From JAVVVD01 sp036652795 (GTDB lineage: Bacteria > Bacillota > Clostridia > Christensenellales > CAG-138): 64,000 nt of DNA. A program made the translations under genes and the position numbers. This document shows, one piece after another, positions 42,531-52,150 of this stretch. How positions within the stretch are numbered: the first letter of the stretch is position 1; every line of letters begins with the position of its first letter. Location: the NCBI GenBank assembly GCA_036652795.1, contig JAVVVD010000005.1, positions 62,001 to 126,000 of the forward strand. The letters are read 5' to 3'. The notes beneath the pieces were generated by a model. The model saw only the letters and a program-made list of their open reading frames with translations. It was not told where the DNA came from and made no database searches.

Positions 42531-43517
42531 TCAATTTATCCTGACGCGTGGGTCCACCACCGCGTACATTATGTCCGCAATGAGTAGACTGACCTGCGTC
42601 AGTATCTCTATAAACACTATATAGAACATTGTAAATGGGATATCCCCTGCGGTTATCGCCTGATATGACGTATAACCTATGCCAGGTATCTGGAACAATA
42701 TTTCGGTTATCATTGCGCCGCCGAACATGCTTGGCAGCAGATACGACATATATGATACCAGCGGTATCAGCGTATTGCGGAACGCGTGGCTGTTTATTAC
42801 CCTGTTTTCAGGCAGCCCCTTGGCGCGCGCCGTACGGATATAATCGGCGTTTAGCACCTCAAGCATATTTGTGCGCGTATACCTCATTAAACCGCCAAGG
42901 TTAAGTATCACAAGCGTTAGCACTGGAAGTATCATGTGCTGCGACATATCCAAAAACTGATGCCATTGATCCATTTGCTCATGCATACGACCCACTATGC
43001 CATACATATCAAACCAGCCCAACTTATACGAAAATACATATTTTAGTATGGTCGCAAGGAAAAACGTTGGCAGCGATATGCCCAGCAACGCAATTACCGT
43101 AACTGTATAATCGGTTTTTGAATATTGCTTGCGGGCTGCCAGTATGCCAAGGGGTATGCATATAACAGCTTGAAGTATGAATGTGACAGCGTTTAGCACC
43201 ACTGAGTACCATATGACACTGTTGAACTTTTGCACAACCGGCTGATTGAATTTCCAGCTGTCGCCGATTTTACCCTGCAAGAAGTTGCCCAGCCAACGGA
43301 AGAAGCCTTCGATTATGGTTCCGTCCATGCCGTACATCGCGTTTAGCTGTATGCGCAGTTCATCATAGCTTTTTGAACCGGGGCGTGTGCTCAACTGTCT
43401 TGCCATTGCCTCGACAAAGGAGGTAGGAAGGCAGCGTATCACGGTGTATACCACAAGCGCCCCGAAGAACACTATGAACACCGCGAGAACCAGCCTTCTA
43501 ACAATGAATTTAAGCAT
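42531..43517 (-). CDS. oppB: Oligopeptide ABC transporter permease OppB-type
   Basis: The 328-residue permease starts MLKFIVRRLVLAVFIVFFGA, has about six spans and the EAA motif region NADYIRTARAKGLPENRVI, and ends VDPRVRIN, all typical of OppB/DppB. With OppC it forms the membrane channel for peptide uptake. AGAGGG precedes the start. A large hairpin separates it from oppA. Confidence 0.95.
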   Translation of the reverse strand: MLKFIVRRLVLAVFIVFFGALVVYTVIRCLPTSFVEAMARQLSTRPGSKSYDELRIQLNAMYGMDGTIIEGFFRWLGNFLQGKIGDSWKFNQPVVQKFNSVIWYSVVLNAVTFILQAVICIPLGILAARKQYSKTDYTVTVIALLGISLPTFFLATILKYVFSYKLGWFDMYGIVGRMHEQMDQWHQFLDMSQHMILPVLTLVILNLGGLMRYTRTNMLEVLNADYIRTARAKGLPENRVINSHAFRNTLIPLVSYMSYLLPSMFGGAMITEILFQIPGIGYTSYQAITAGDIPFTMFYIVFIEILTQVSLLIADIMYAVVDPRVRIN

Positions 43518-43638
43518 ATTTTCCCTCTTATCTTCCCGCGCCGGTTCTGATTTTTCCGGTGCGGAGATGTTTTAAGATTGCATTTTTGCTGCGTATATAT
43601 GGTGAAAACTTGTTAAGTGTTGCTTTCAAATTAAAACA

Positions 43639-43678
43639 GGAGCACCATGAGCCCACAAATGTGGGCCCATGATACTCC
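43639..43678 (-). terminator. Hairpin between oppA and oppB (partial terminator)
   Basis: A long, nearly perfect hairpin of about 19 pairs (GGAGTATCATGGGCCCACA / TGTGGGCTCATGGTGCTCC) is followed by TGTTTTAATTT. It lies within the opp operon after oppA, where partial termination or 3'-end protection would raise oppA expression above the membrane subunits. Confidence 0.75.
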
Positions 43679-43691
43679 ATAATGCTATTGA

Positions 43692-46031
43692 TTATTTATT
43701 GGCTTCCATTGTAATCCCAATTGGGTCAATAATCCAAAGCCAGAATGTAGTCATATCGGGGGTAATTGTAGTCTGATCAATACGTGGAGTACTGAACACG
43801 GTGCAATTCTGCCTCTGATATACAGGAATCTCGACTGCGTAATCAGCGATTATATCAAGAATCTGCTTATATACAGACTTCCTGTATGTCTGATCATCGC
43901 TCTTTCTTGCGTCAAGTATTAGCTGATCCACTTCTGGGTCGTCGAGATGGTAGTGGTTAGAATCAGAACCGCCTCGGCCGACTATGCCGGAGCTGTGGTA
44001 GGTCTGATACATATCCGGATCGATTGTTGCACCCCATGCTGCAACCCAAAGCTCTTGCGCGCCGGCATCGATGGCGTTCCAAAGCTCGTTGGAGTCAGCT
44101 GGGTCGTTGATCTTAAGTTCCATGCCGATTGTGGCAAGCGCTGCCGCAGCATCGGTCAATACGCCAAAGGTCGGGTGATCGCCCGTGCCATCAGCGGGGA
44201 TGATTGCCTCGTATGAGAGCTTCGCGCCTGCGGGAGCGGCAGTAAACTTGCCGGAAGCTTCGTCAAACTTGTAACCAGCCGCAATTAAGTAACCCTTTGC
44301 TGCATCAAGCGCGGCAGCATACTTCTGATCTGGGGTCATTCCTGTGGCATAGATATCTTTGCCGTTAACGTCAAGGGAGAATGCTACCTTATAGTCTGGG
44401 TCTGTCGGCTGTGGAGCCGCCCAAGAGGTATTGGATATTGGATAGTTGATTATGGCCGCGGCTTCACCGTAGTAGCTATCAACGGAAACTTCACGATAGA
44501 CGGATAGCATGGTGGCAATCGCCTTGCGCAGGTTTTTGCTGGCGTCGCTGTTAGGATCGCCGCCAACGCATACAGTGCTGGCGTTTATGCCGATGTAACC
44601 GTATCCCAGGTTATCTACCATGTAGGTGGAGACTACATCGCCTGTATATTCGCCGCTGCTGTTGCTGGCGCATATCGCATCAAAGTTTTCTTTATTGTAG
44701 GTCATTTCGCCGCCATCAGCCGTGCCGGACACAAGCGCAGGTGGCACTTCAGCGGAGGTAGTGGTTTTGAACTGCAAATACTTGGTAACCGGAGTACCCT
44801 TAAAATAGGATTCGTTTGCTTCGTAGTATATAACCTTGTTCTCGAATTTAATGAAATTGTATGGTCCTGCGCCCATAGGCTGAGCTGTCTTATCCTGTAT
44901 CATGGACAAATCGCCAAACGGGAAGCCAAATTTATGGGCTTCATAGTCATACTGAGCGGCATCGCCATAATAGTGCATAGGAACAATCTGCAAGCCACAG
45001 ATGGTGTATACGGCAGGAGCAGAATAGCCATAGGTCTTGACCTCTACGGTGTATTCATCCAGCTTGTTGATACCCGTGATATAATTGATAGGCTCGCCTG
45101 TGGATGCAGCCAGCTTGTCGATAAGCACCAGTTCCTCGGTCATGCCTTCGATATCGCTCTGGAAATAGTTTTCGTCGCCGCTATACATTTTAGCAAGCTT
45201 TTTATAATCCCCAGCATACTGCTCGATCATTGCGGCAACTATAGGCTCCTTCTCGGTGCCAACCGCTTCCCAATCGAAGCCTTCTACGGTATTATAGGTG
45301 TCGGTATAATATTTATGTTTTGTAGCTTCGTCATAGCCTGCGCCTGCTGCGGCGCCAATCGCCCAATCCCACTCTGAGGTAAGGGTTGCTGCTACGAACG
45401 CATCGATCTTGGCTTTAAGCGCTTCGGATGGTTTCGCCAGCGCGGCCGCAATATCCTCGGCCGTCACTTTTGTACCCTCTGTGGCGGTGTTGTTATACTG
45501 ATAGTTCTTCAGGCCTATTATGTCATAGGAGCCAAGTGTAGTGGAGCCAACGTAGGAAGGATCCGCATATACATAATATGTGAAGATCATATCGTCAGCG
45601 GTGGCGGGCGTGCCGTCGCTAAACTTGATGTCGTCACGCATCTTTACTGTATACGTGGTTTCATCCTTTTCCTTATCATATACAACCTTTATGTCGCAAG
45701 GTCCAGTGTAAAGATAATCTGTTCCGTTGAAATTAACGGTTTCACCCTCAATGGCATTGAAGATTATGCCGCCCATACGATCAGTCGTGATCATGGGTAG
45801 TTGTGTCACTGAAACCGCGTCCATGTCATAGGCGGTATCAGCAAAAAACGGGCTGAACTTCTCTGAAAATTCTGGATAAGCAATTACCAGTGGCGTCTCT
45901 TTTTTGGTATCCGGCTGGTCAGTAGCCGTCCCATTGTCCGTAACGGGGGTCTTGGTGCAGCCTGCGAACATAGCAACGCTCATCAGGACTGCCATCGCCA
46001 AAGCGATGATGGTAGTAAGTCTGCGATTCAT
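43692..46031 (-). CDS. oppA: Peptide-binding lipoprotein of the Opp transporter
   Basis: This 779-residue protein is a family 5 solute-binding protein with a lipoprotein signal peptide (lipobox FAGC, Cys25). Family segments include VKMRDDIKFSDGTPATADDMIF and PMGAGPYNFIKFENKVIYYEA. It is about 200 residues longer than E. coli OppA; an insert of roughly 200 residues (about 175-340, rich in Ala, Glu, Lys and Thr) interrupts the usual N-terminal lobe. It binds peptides outside the membrane for OppBCDF. An AAGGAGG site lies upstream. Confidence 0.92.
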   Translation of the reverse strand: MNRRLTTIIALAMAVLMSVAMFAGCTKTPVTDNGTATDQPDTKKETPLVIAYPEFSEKFSPFFADTAYDMDAVSVTQLPMITTDRMGGIIFNAIEGETVNFNGTDYLYTGPCDIKVVYDKEKDETTYTVKMRDDIKFSDGTPATADDMIFTYYVYADPSYVGSTTLGSYDIIGLKNYQYNNTATEGTKVTAEDIAAALAKPSEALKAKIDAFVAATLTSEWDWAIGAAAGAGYDEATKHKYYTDTYNTVEGFDWEAVGTEKEPIVAAMIEQYAGDYKKLAKMYSGDENYFQSDIEGMTEELVLIDKLAASTGEPINYITGINKLDEYTVEVKTYGYSAPAVYTICGLQIVPMHYYGDAAQYDYEAHKFGFPFGDLSMIQDKTAQPMGAGPYNFIKFENKVIYYEANESYFKGTPVTKYLQFKTTTSAEVPPALVSGTADGGEMTYNKENFDAICASNSSGEYTGDVVSTYMVDNLGYGYIGINASTVCVGGDPNSDASKNLRKAIATMLSVYREVSVDSYYGEAAAIINYPISNTSWAAPQPTDPDYKVAFSLDVNGKDIYATGMTPDQKYAAALDAAKGYLIAAGYKFDEASGKFTAAPAGAKLSYEAIIPADGTGDHPTFGVLTDAAAALATIGMELKINDPADSNELWNAIDAGAQELWVAAWGATIDPDMYQTYHSSGIVGRGGSDSNHYHLDDPEVDQLILDARKSDDQTYRKSVYKQILDIIADYAVEIPVYQRQNCTVFSTPRIDQTTITPDMTTFWLWIIDPIGITMEANK

Positions 46032-46114
46032 TCTGCTTCCTCCTTAATATATTGTTGTACATGCTGATTTTATCGGTCTTGCGCGACCGTTATCATGATA
46101 TGTGTACCATCTGA

Positions 46115-46143
46115 AATATAACAAAATACTGTCACAATGTCAA
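46115..46143 (-). promoter_or_regulatory. Promoter of the opp operon
   Basis: A perfect TTGACA (46143-46138) and TATATT (46120-46115) are separated by 17 bases on the minus strand, with a leader of about 75 bases before oppA that contains a short GGTC/GACC hairpin. Confidence 0.82.
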
Positions 46144-46194
46144 TGCGAGTACAACCGCAATAAAATATATAAATAACAGATAAAAAATGATGTT

Positions 46195-46752
46195 TTAAGT
46201 ATTTATGCAATCATATCTATCTTGTATGCGTATAAAGAACAATCCTAACGCTGTATTCGCCAATGCCGCGCCTGAGAATATAATGTCCGCGTATGACACT
46301 TTGCTGTGTGCTATGATATAGATCACAATACCAACCGCGCACGCAACGGCCGACACCGTAAGCACCACGCTATATTTTCTCAATCCCAGCACATATTTGT
46401 CGTATTGGGCAAACTCGAAATCTCCCCTTGTGCATATTATACCCGCCACCTTTGCCGCGCACATGGCCACCGGCAACAGCAGTATAACGTATGGCAATAC
46501 CACATATGCAGTGGCACTTTCGCCATCTCCGCCAAGGCTAAGGCTGCCCGAAAAACCCATCGCCAGATACAGTGCCACAAACCCAATGGCGCATACCGCA
46601 TATATCAGCTTCAACGCGCGCAAATTTTCTTTTGGCATATCATAACGATAGTATTTTCCGGTGTATACGGTATGCTTTTTTGTTTTGCCGTTCTTAGCCG
46701 TTTCACTGACTATCTTATAATCGTTTGCATAATCGCGTGTCTTTTTTCTCAT
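46195..46752 (-). CDS. Hypothetical membrane protein with four spans
   Basis: I do not recognise this 185-residue protein. It has a charged N-terminus with many Lys, Arg and Tyr (about 1-42), then four hydrophobic spans (about 46-66, 84-107, 126-148, 155-173). There is no Shine-Dalgarno sequence; a TATAAT ends 6 bases before the ATG, so it may be translated from a leaderless message. It is a single gene upstream of the opp promoter on the same strand and diverges from the CorA-like gene. Confidence 0.6.
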   Translation of the reverse strand: MRKKTRDYANDYKIVSETAKNGKTKKHTVYTGKYYRYDMPKENLRALKLIYAVCAIGFVALYLAMGFSGSLSLGGDGESATAYVVLPYVILLLPVAMCAAKVAGIICTRGDFEFAQYDKYVLGLRKYSVVLTVSAVACAVGIVIYIIAHSKVSYADIIFSGAALANTALGLFFIRIQDRYDCINT

Positions 46753-46983
46753 TTATACATTATAGCATATTTGTCTACAAATTACAGTCATAAAGTTCAT
46801 AATTTAAGCCATAGCACCCGTAATTAGCATACGAATTTTGTCATATATTCCAATTTTCAACCTTCATCTGGTGCAAATTCCGATTTGATAAAGACGGCTG
46901 CACCCATTTTATGGTAAAATACATTTTAACCTAAATATACGTTTTCTCAAATACAGATATGAAGGGCGGCGCACGCTTAATTT

Positions 46984-47925
46984 ATGATGTACACATTCAA
47001 TGGTGAAATGCAGCAAACATGCCCCTGCAACCTCGACCCCAATGTGCTTACTGCTGGACTTATCGGGCTGGATGAGCTGAAAAACTGCAACCATATATTC
47101 GGCCTTGACGCCGCCAGCATAAAAGAATGCGAATCCGACAGCAACCGCAACAGCTTCCGCACAGGTATAGATGTGTATGATGATTGCTTTTTCAGCATAC
47201 TCAACATAGTTGACGTAAACGATGTGCTTGCCGAGGAGGACCGTATAGGCATATATATCAAAAAAAATCTTTTCCTGCTTATCGACATAGTTGATGCGGA
47301 CAACAGCACCCGTTCGTTGTTTGAATATGCCGCCTCAAGGTTTAAGCCGCAGAAAATGACGCTTGAAAAGCTTGTGTTCAGTCTGTTTGACCGGCTGCTC
47401 TACAAGGACAGCGAGGCGCTTGAGGCACTCGAATTCCGTATAGGTGGTATGGAAGATGAGCTTTCCGGCTGCCGGATCGACAAGGACTTCAATAACCGCC
47501 TGCTTACAGCCAAAAAGCGCATGCTTGTGCTGCGCAGCTATTATGAGCAGCTTGTCAATATATGTGAGGAGCTTGCCGAAAACGAAAACGGTGTGCTTAA
47601 TGCGCAGGCACTGCGCTATTTCAAGCTGCTCGGCGACAGGGTATCGCGCCTTAGCGCCAACGTGCAGATGCTGCGTGATAACCTTGTGCAGGTGCGTGAG
47701 GCATATCAGGCCGCGCTGGACTACGACCTCAACCGCATAATGAAGGTATTCACAGTTGTTACCACCATATTCATGCCGCTTACACTGATCACAAGCTGGT
47801 ATGGTATGAATTTCACATCTATGCCCGAAATCACATGGGGTTACGGATATATATTTGTGATAATACTATGCATAGCGGTGGCGGTGTTGAGCATTGTATT
47901 CTTCAAACGCAAAAAATTCATGTAG
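46984..47925 (+). CDS. CorA-family divalent cation transporter
   Basis: The 313-residue protein has the CorA layout: an N-terminal cytoplasmic domain, a long helix (about 150-245) and two C-terminal membrane spans, with the signature YGMNF at the end of the first span and a basic KRKKF tail. CorA channels import Mg2+ (sometimes Co2+, Ni2+ or Zn2+). The ribosome site is weak (AAGGGCGG about 15 bases away), so the start could shift slightly. A terminator follows. Confidence 0.9.
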   Translation: MMYTFNGEMQQTCPCNLDPNVLTAGLIGLDELKNCNHIFGLDAASIKECESDSNRNSFRTGIDVYDDCFFSILNIVDVNDVLAEEDRIGIYIKKNLFLLIDIVDADNSTRSLFEYAASRFKPQKMTLEKLVFSLFDRLLYKDSEALEALEFRIGGMEDELSGCRIDKDFNNRLLTAKKRMLVLRSYYEQLVNICEELAENENGVLNAQALRYFKLLGDRVSRLSANVQMLRDNLVQVREAYQAALDYDLNRIMKVFTVVTTIFMPLTLITSWYGMNFTSMPEITWGYGYIFVIILCIAVAVLSIVFFKRKKFM

Positions 47926-47941
47926 CATATCAAAATAAAAT

Positions 47942-47974
47942 TGCGCCCACCCTGGCAAATGCCAAGGGGGCGCA
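47942..47974 (+). terminator. Terminator after the CorA-like gene
   Basis: The stem TGCGCCC / GGGCGCA encloses an inner TGGC/GCCA pair, and TAACTTTT follows. Confidence 0.75.
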
Positions 47975-47998
47975 TAACTTTTGTCGCTTGTGTGGCAC

Positions 47999-48478
47999 TT
48001 ATATGCCCGCATCCGTAATGTTAACTTTTACTGTTGCGTCCGCTGGCACTTGCGTGGCTATTAGTATTGTCCAAAACGCCATGTCCATTGTGCCAACCTC
48101 AGGCGTTTTGCGTGTAAGCTCCACGGCGACTTCGCCGCCCTCGCATTTCACCCCTGATACCTTCATATCCGTTGATCCGCTATCCACGGCGAATGCAAGT
48201 ATTATCAGGTTGCGTCCATCGGTAAACAGGTCTTTTAGTCTGCCTGCGGCGTCCATAAGCGCCTCTCTATCGGCCTCGCCCATATCGCGCACATATTCTT
48301 TAAGCGCCTCGTCAGAATTTATTACCGCCGTTTGAGGTTCAAAGCTTTGCACCCCACCTGCGCTACTGCTGATACATTCCACGTCAAACTCCGATGCGGC
48401 GTCCTGTGATGCGGCAGAGCAGCCAAACAGGCCAAATGTCAGCGCCGCAATAATCGCGTATATCGAAAACAGCTTCAT
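47999..48478 (-). CDS. Putative lipoprotein
   Basis: The 159-residue protein starts with a signal peptide ending in a lipobox (TFGLFGC), so it is probably lipid-anchored outside the membrane. The mature part has no family I recognise; it contains a charged helix (EALKEYVRDMGEADREAL) and a C-terminal beta-rich part. The ATG at 48478 gives a normal signal peptide; an in-frame ATG at 48499 would add MQRGCET. It lies downstream of the aminotransferase operon and is convergent with the CorA-like gene. Confidence 0.65.
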   Translation of the reverse strand: MKLFSIYAIIAALTFGLFGCSAASQDAASEFDVECISSSAGGVQSFEPQTAVINSDEALKEYVRDMGEADREALMDAAGRLKDLFTDGRNLIILAFAVDSGSTDMKVSGVKCEGGEVAVELTRKTPEVGTMDMAFWTILIATQVPADATVKVNITDAGI

Positions 48479-48560
48479 AGTTTCACAGCCCCTTTGCATG
48501 GATTTGCATCATTATATCACATTATTCAGGGTATCGCATATCCGGCGCATAGGGGGAGGT

Positions 48561-49751
48561 TCATCTCTTGCTCTCCTGATACAGTGCTTTAAACGCAGGA
48601 AGCGAACGGCGTATTGTGTCATAGCTTACGCAGTAGCAAAGTCTGAAATGTGTTGAGCAACCAAAATCATTGCCCGCCACCACCAACACGTCATGGCGCT
48701 TTGCCGCCTCCGAAAACGCCTTCGCATCGCCGCCCGGCGACTCTACAAACAGATAGAATGCCCCCGATGGCTTTACGCAGCGGTAGCCTATCTCCATAAG
48801 GCTGTTGTAGAGCAGTTCGCGGTTGCGCCTGTATGTTTCAAGATCCGGCTGCACATCCATGCAACGTGCCAGCACCATCTGCATAAACGATGGGGCACAC
48901 ACATAGCCCATCCTGCGCAGCGAGCCCATTGTTGCCGCGCATATATCCTCAAATTCATCTATCTCATCAGGCACAAGCATATAGCCTATACGTTCGCCCG
49001 GAAGCGACAATGATTTGCTGAAGGAATAGCACACGATTGTGTTGGCATAGTAATTGGTAATAAAGGGCACCTGTACTCCATCATATACCAATTCCCTATA
49101 TGGTTCGTCCGAAAGTATGTATATTGTATGGCCCAGCTCGCGTGATTTCACATCCAACAACTGCGCAAGGCGTTTTATCGTGGCCTCGGTGTACACCACG
49201 CCGGACGGGTTGTTTGGCGAATTGACTATCACCGCCTGTGTATTTTTGTTTATCAGCGCTTCCAGATTATCGAAATCTATCTGAAAATCCCTGATATCCG
49301 CCGGAACCACCCGCAGCGATCCGCCCGCTATGGCCGCAAACTGCCCATATTCTGGGAAGTACGGCGCAATCGCGATAAATTCACTGTTTTCATCCACACT
49401 AAGCGCCTTTAGACATGCCGTAAGCGAACTTGCAGCGCCGCACGTCATGCAGATATTGCGGTGTGTAAAGTGTGTGCCGAATCTGCGGTTGAGCGAATCC
49501 GCTATCGCAGAGCGCGCAGCAACATCGCCTGGGGCGCTCGTATAGCCATGCACCGCTATCGGATCTGATTCGCGCAGTATATCCAGCATAGCCTTTTGCA
49601 CCTGCTGCGGTGGCGGCACACTTGGATTTCCCAGTGAAAAGTCAAATACATTTTCGCGGCCCACCAGCGCCGCGCGCTGCTTGCCGAATTCAAACAGCTC
49701 GCGTATCGCAGAGGGGCTTTTACCAAGCGCTGTCATTTCTTTGTTTATCAT
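48561..49751 (-). CDS. Class I/II aminotransferase (aspartate/aromatic type)
   Basis: This 396-residue fold-type I PLP enzyme has VNSPNNPSGVVY, the PLP-lysine segment YSFSKSLSLPGERIGY and FRLCYCVSYDTIRRSL near the end. Context (directly after iorA-iorB) suggests it removes the amino group from aromatic amino acids to give aryl pyruvates for IorAB; the family itself acts on many amino acids. It is the last gene of the buk-ptb-iorA-iorB operon, 24 bases after iorB. Confidence 0.88.
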   Translation of the reverse strand: MINKEMTALGKSPSAIRELFEFGKQRAALVGRENVFDFSLGNPSVPPPQQVQKAMLDILRESDPIAVHGYTSAPGDVAARSAIADSLNRRFGTHFTHRNICMTCGAASSLTACLKALSVDENSEFIAIAPYFPEYGQFAAIAGGSLRVVPADIRDFQIDFDNLEALINKNTQAVIVNSPNNPSGVVYTEATIKRLAQLLDVKSRELGHTIYILSDEPYRELVYDGVQVPFITNYYANTIVCYSFSKSLSLPGERIGYMLVPDEIDEFEDICAATMGSLRRMGYVCAPSFMQMVLARCMDVQPDLETYRRNRELLYNSLMEIGYRCVKPSGAFYLFVESPGGDAKAFSEAAKRHDVLVVAGNDFGCSTHFRLCYCVSYDTIRRSLPAFKALYQESKR

Positions 49752-49775
49752 AGGCTCATCCTCCTATCCGCCCGT

Positions 49776-50348
49776 TCAATAGTTGTATCCAGTTTCAAAC
49801 GCCTTTGCGTTCATCTCCACCAGCTTGGCCGGCAGCAACTGCGCAAGTATTGAATGCCAGTCTATTCCTGAAAGTGACAGCGCCTTTGTAAGCGCGCCCA
49901 GAAGCACCACGTTCATGCATTTTGCATTGCCCAGCCCTATGGCTATATCTGCCGCAGGCAACGTTTTGCACTCAAAGGCCGCCTGCATGCTATCAATGCA
50001 TCCATCCGGATATTGTGTTGCACCGCTTGCCACACTCATCGGCAATATCACATAATCGTTGATTATTGCCTTGCCGGATGGCTTTAAGAATTGTGCGTAA
50101 CGCACCGCCTCCATCTTTTCGAAGGCAACCAGTATATCGGCCTCACCACGGCCGATTATTGGCGAATACACCTTTTTGCCAAAGCGCACCTGCGTTGATA
50201 CACTGCCGCCGCGCTGCGCCATGCCGTGTACCTCGCTCATCTTCACGTCGTAGCCCGCGCCGATAAGTCCCGCCGTCAATGCACGGCTTACAAGTATAGC
50301 GCCCTGTCCGCCAACGCCGCAAAGCAGTATGCTAGTTACGTTGCTCAT
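49776..50348 (-). CDS. iorB: Indolepyruvate:ferredoxin oxidoreductase, beta subunit
   Basis: The 190-residue protein has LLCGVGGQGAILVSRALTAG and MAQRGGSVSTQVRFG, the IorB signature. The ATG at 50348 is supported by AGGTGA upstream, four bases after the iorA stop. It partners the IorA encoded directly before it. It differs clearly in sequence from the iorB at the window start, so the organism has at least two Ior systems. Confidence 0.93.
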   Translation of the reverse strand: MSNVTSILLCGVGGQGAILVSRALTAGLIGAGYDVKMSEVHGMAQRGGSVSTQVRFGKKVYSPIIGRGEADILVAFEKMEAVRYAQFLKPSGKAIINDYVILPMSVASGATQYPDGCIDSMQAAFECKTLPAADIAIGLGNAKCMNVVLLGALTKALSLSGIDWHSILAQLLPAKLVEMNAKAFETGYNY

Positions 50349-50352
50349 ATGC

Positions 50353-52095
50353 TCACCTGTCCCTTTCAATCGCGCCGAAGGGGCACACCTGTGCGCAGAC
50401 CGTACAGCCCACACACAGTGTTTTATCTATCACTGCACGGCCGTCCATTACGGCCACCGCGGGGCAGCCTACCTTGAGGCACAGCTTGCATCCGCGGCAC
50501 TTATCGTTAACCGTGCAGCTGCCTATATCATGCTTTATTTTCTTTATCAGCAGGCAGGGGCGCCGCGTGATTATCGCTGCTGGCACCGTGCTTGCAAGCG
50601 CCTCGTCCACAGCCTTTTGCATAGCCGCAAGATCCTGCGGATCTACTATTATTATCTTCTCATAGCCGTATGCGGCAAGCACATTCTCTATTTTGATCGC
50701 GGGGGCAGGCTCGCCCATAAGGGTTTCGCCGCTGCCTGGGTTATCCTGATGGCCGGTCATGCCGGTTATGCTGTTGTCCAACACGCATGGTATCAGCTTG
50801 CCGCGGTTGTAGATTATCTCCGCGGCGCCCGTCATACCGCTGTGAAAGAACGTTGAGTCCCCCAGTACGCCAAATACCTTTTTGTCTATCCCCTGTGTTT
50901 CAAACGCCTTAGCCATACCCATCGCCACAGAGAAGCCGCCACCCATGCATACCACAGAATCCATCGCATTTAGCGGTGGCGCACAGCCCAGAGTATAGCA
51001 GCCTATATCGCCGGCAATGACGTAATCCTTGCCCTTGCTAAGCGTGTAGAAAAATCCCCTGTGCGGACAACCCGGGCAAAGCACCGGCGGCCGTGGCGCA
51101 GCCGTTACCGGCAGTGTTTTCATCTCAGGCTCCGTGCCAAACACCCCGCGCGCCACCACCTCGGGGTTAAGCTCATACATGCGTGATATAACATCCTTGC
51201 CCACACACGCAATACCCGCGGCCTTTATCTGTTCCTCCATAAAAGGTTCAAGCTCTTCCACAATATACAACTTTTCAACCTTGGCCGAAAACTCGCGTAT
51301 CAACTCCATTGGCAGCGGATTTGTGAATCCCAGCTTCAAAAACGATGTATCCTCAGGAAAGCTTTCCTTGGCATATTGATACGCTATGGACGCTGATATA
51401 ACACCAACTTTGGTCCCCTTAAGCTCCATCACGTTTAGTGGGCAGTTGTTTGCATATTCCTCCATTGCGTTTAGCTTATCCTCCAGCAATGGCCTATGCC
51501 GCTTTGCATTGGCAGGAGTACACACAAACTTTGGCACGTCCCGCTTATATTCCTTTGGCGCATGCTCTGTGCGCTCGCCAAGCTCCACAAGGCTTTTGGA
51601 ATGGCACACGCGCGTTGTTACGCGGAACATTACGGGGATGTCAAAGCGCTCGGATATGTCAAAAGCTTCCTTCATGAAGGTGCGGCACTCCTCGCTGTCA
51701 GACGGTTCTACAAGACCCAACTTAGCAAATTTTGCGTAATAGCGGTTATCCTGTTCATTCTGGGACGAGTGCATATCCGGATCATCGGCTGATACTATCA
51801 CGAAGCCCGCGCCAACGCCGTTGTATGCTGCTGTAAATATTGGGTCCGCCGCCACATTCACGCCCACATGCTTCATGGCGCACAGGCTTCGCACGCCCGC
51901 GATACTCGCTCCATAGGCGACCTCTGTGGCCACCTTTTCATTGGGCGCCCACTCGGAGTATACGCTTTCCTTATACTGCGGCAGATTTTCGAAGATCTCG
52001 GTGCTTGGCGTACCCGGATAGGCAGAACAGACCTTTACGCCCGCCTCATACGCGCCGCGCGCCGCGGCTTCGTTGCCGCTCAACAACTGCTTCAT
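50353..52095 (-). CDS. iorA: Indolepyruvate:ferredoxin oxidoreductase, alpha subunit
   Basis: The 580-residue protein has an N-terminal pyrimidine domain (GNEAAARGAYEAGVKVCSAYPGTP), a TPP-binding domain (GDSTFFHSGMTGAAEIIYN) and two C-terminal [4Fe-4S] motifs (CRGCKLCLKVGCP and CVGCTVCAQVCPFGAI). It oxidises aryl pyruvates from Phe, Tyr or Trp to aryl-acetyl-CoA with ferredoxin. The ATG at 52095 has GAGGTG 6 bases upstream; the longer open frame overlaps ptb. It lies between ptb and iorB. Confidence 0.95.
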   Translation of the reverse strand: MKQLLSGNEAAARGAYEAGVKVCSAYPGTPSTEIFENLPQYKESVYSEWAPNEKVATEVAYGASIAGVRSLCAMKHVGVNVAADPIFTAAYNGVGAGFVIVSADDPDMHSSQNEQDNRYYAKFAKLGLVEPSDSEECRTFMKEAFDISERFDIPVMFRVTTRVCHSKSLVELGERTEHAPKEYKRDVPKFVCTPANAKRHRPLLEDKLNAMEEYANNCPLNVMELKGTKVGVISASIAYQYAKESFPEDTSFLKLGFTNPLPMELIREFSAKVEKLYIVEELEPFMEEQIKAAGIACVGKDVISRMYELNPEVVARGVFGTEPEMKTLPVTAAPRPPVLCPGCPHRGFFYTLSKGKDYVIAGDIGCYTLGCAPPLNAMDSVVCMGGGFSVAMGMAKAFETQGIDKKVFGVLGDSTFFHSGMTGAAEIIYNRGKLIPCVLDNSITGMTGHQDNPGSGETLMGEPAPAIKIENVLAAYGYEKIIIVDPQDLAAMQKAVDEALASTVPAAIITRRPCLLIKKIKHDIGSCTVNDKCRGCKLCLKVGCPAVAVMDGRAVIDKTLCVGCTVCAQVCPFGAIERDR

Positions 52096-52150
52096 GCGAT
52101 GCACCTCTTTTTTTATATTTCTTTCGTCCTCATGGACGTGGTTTGAATAT

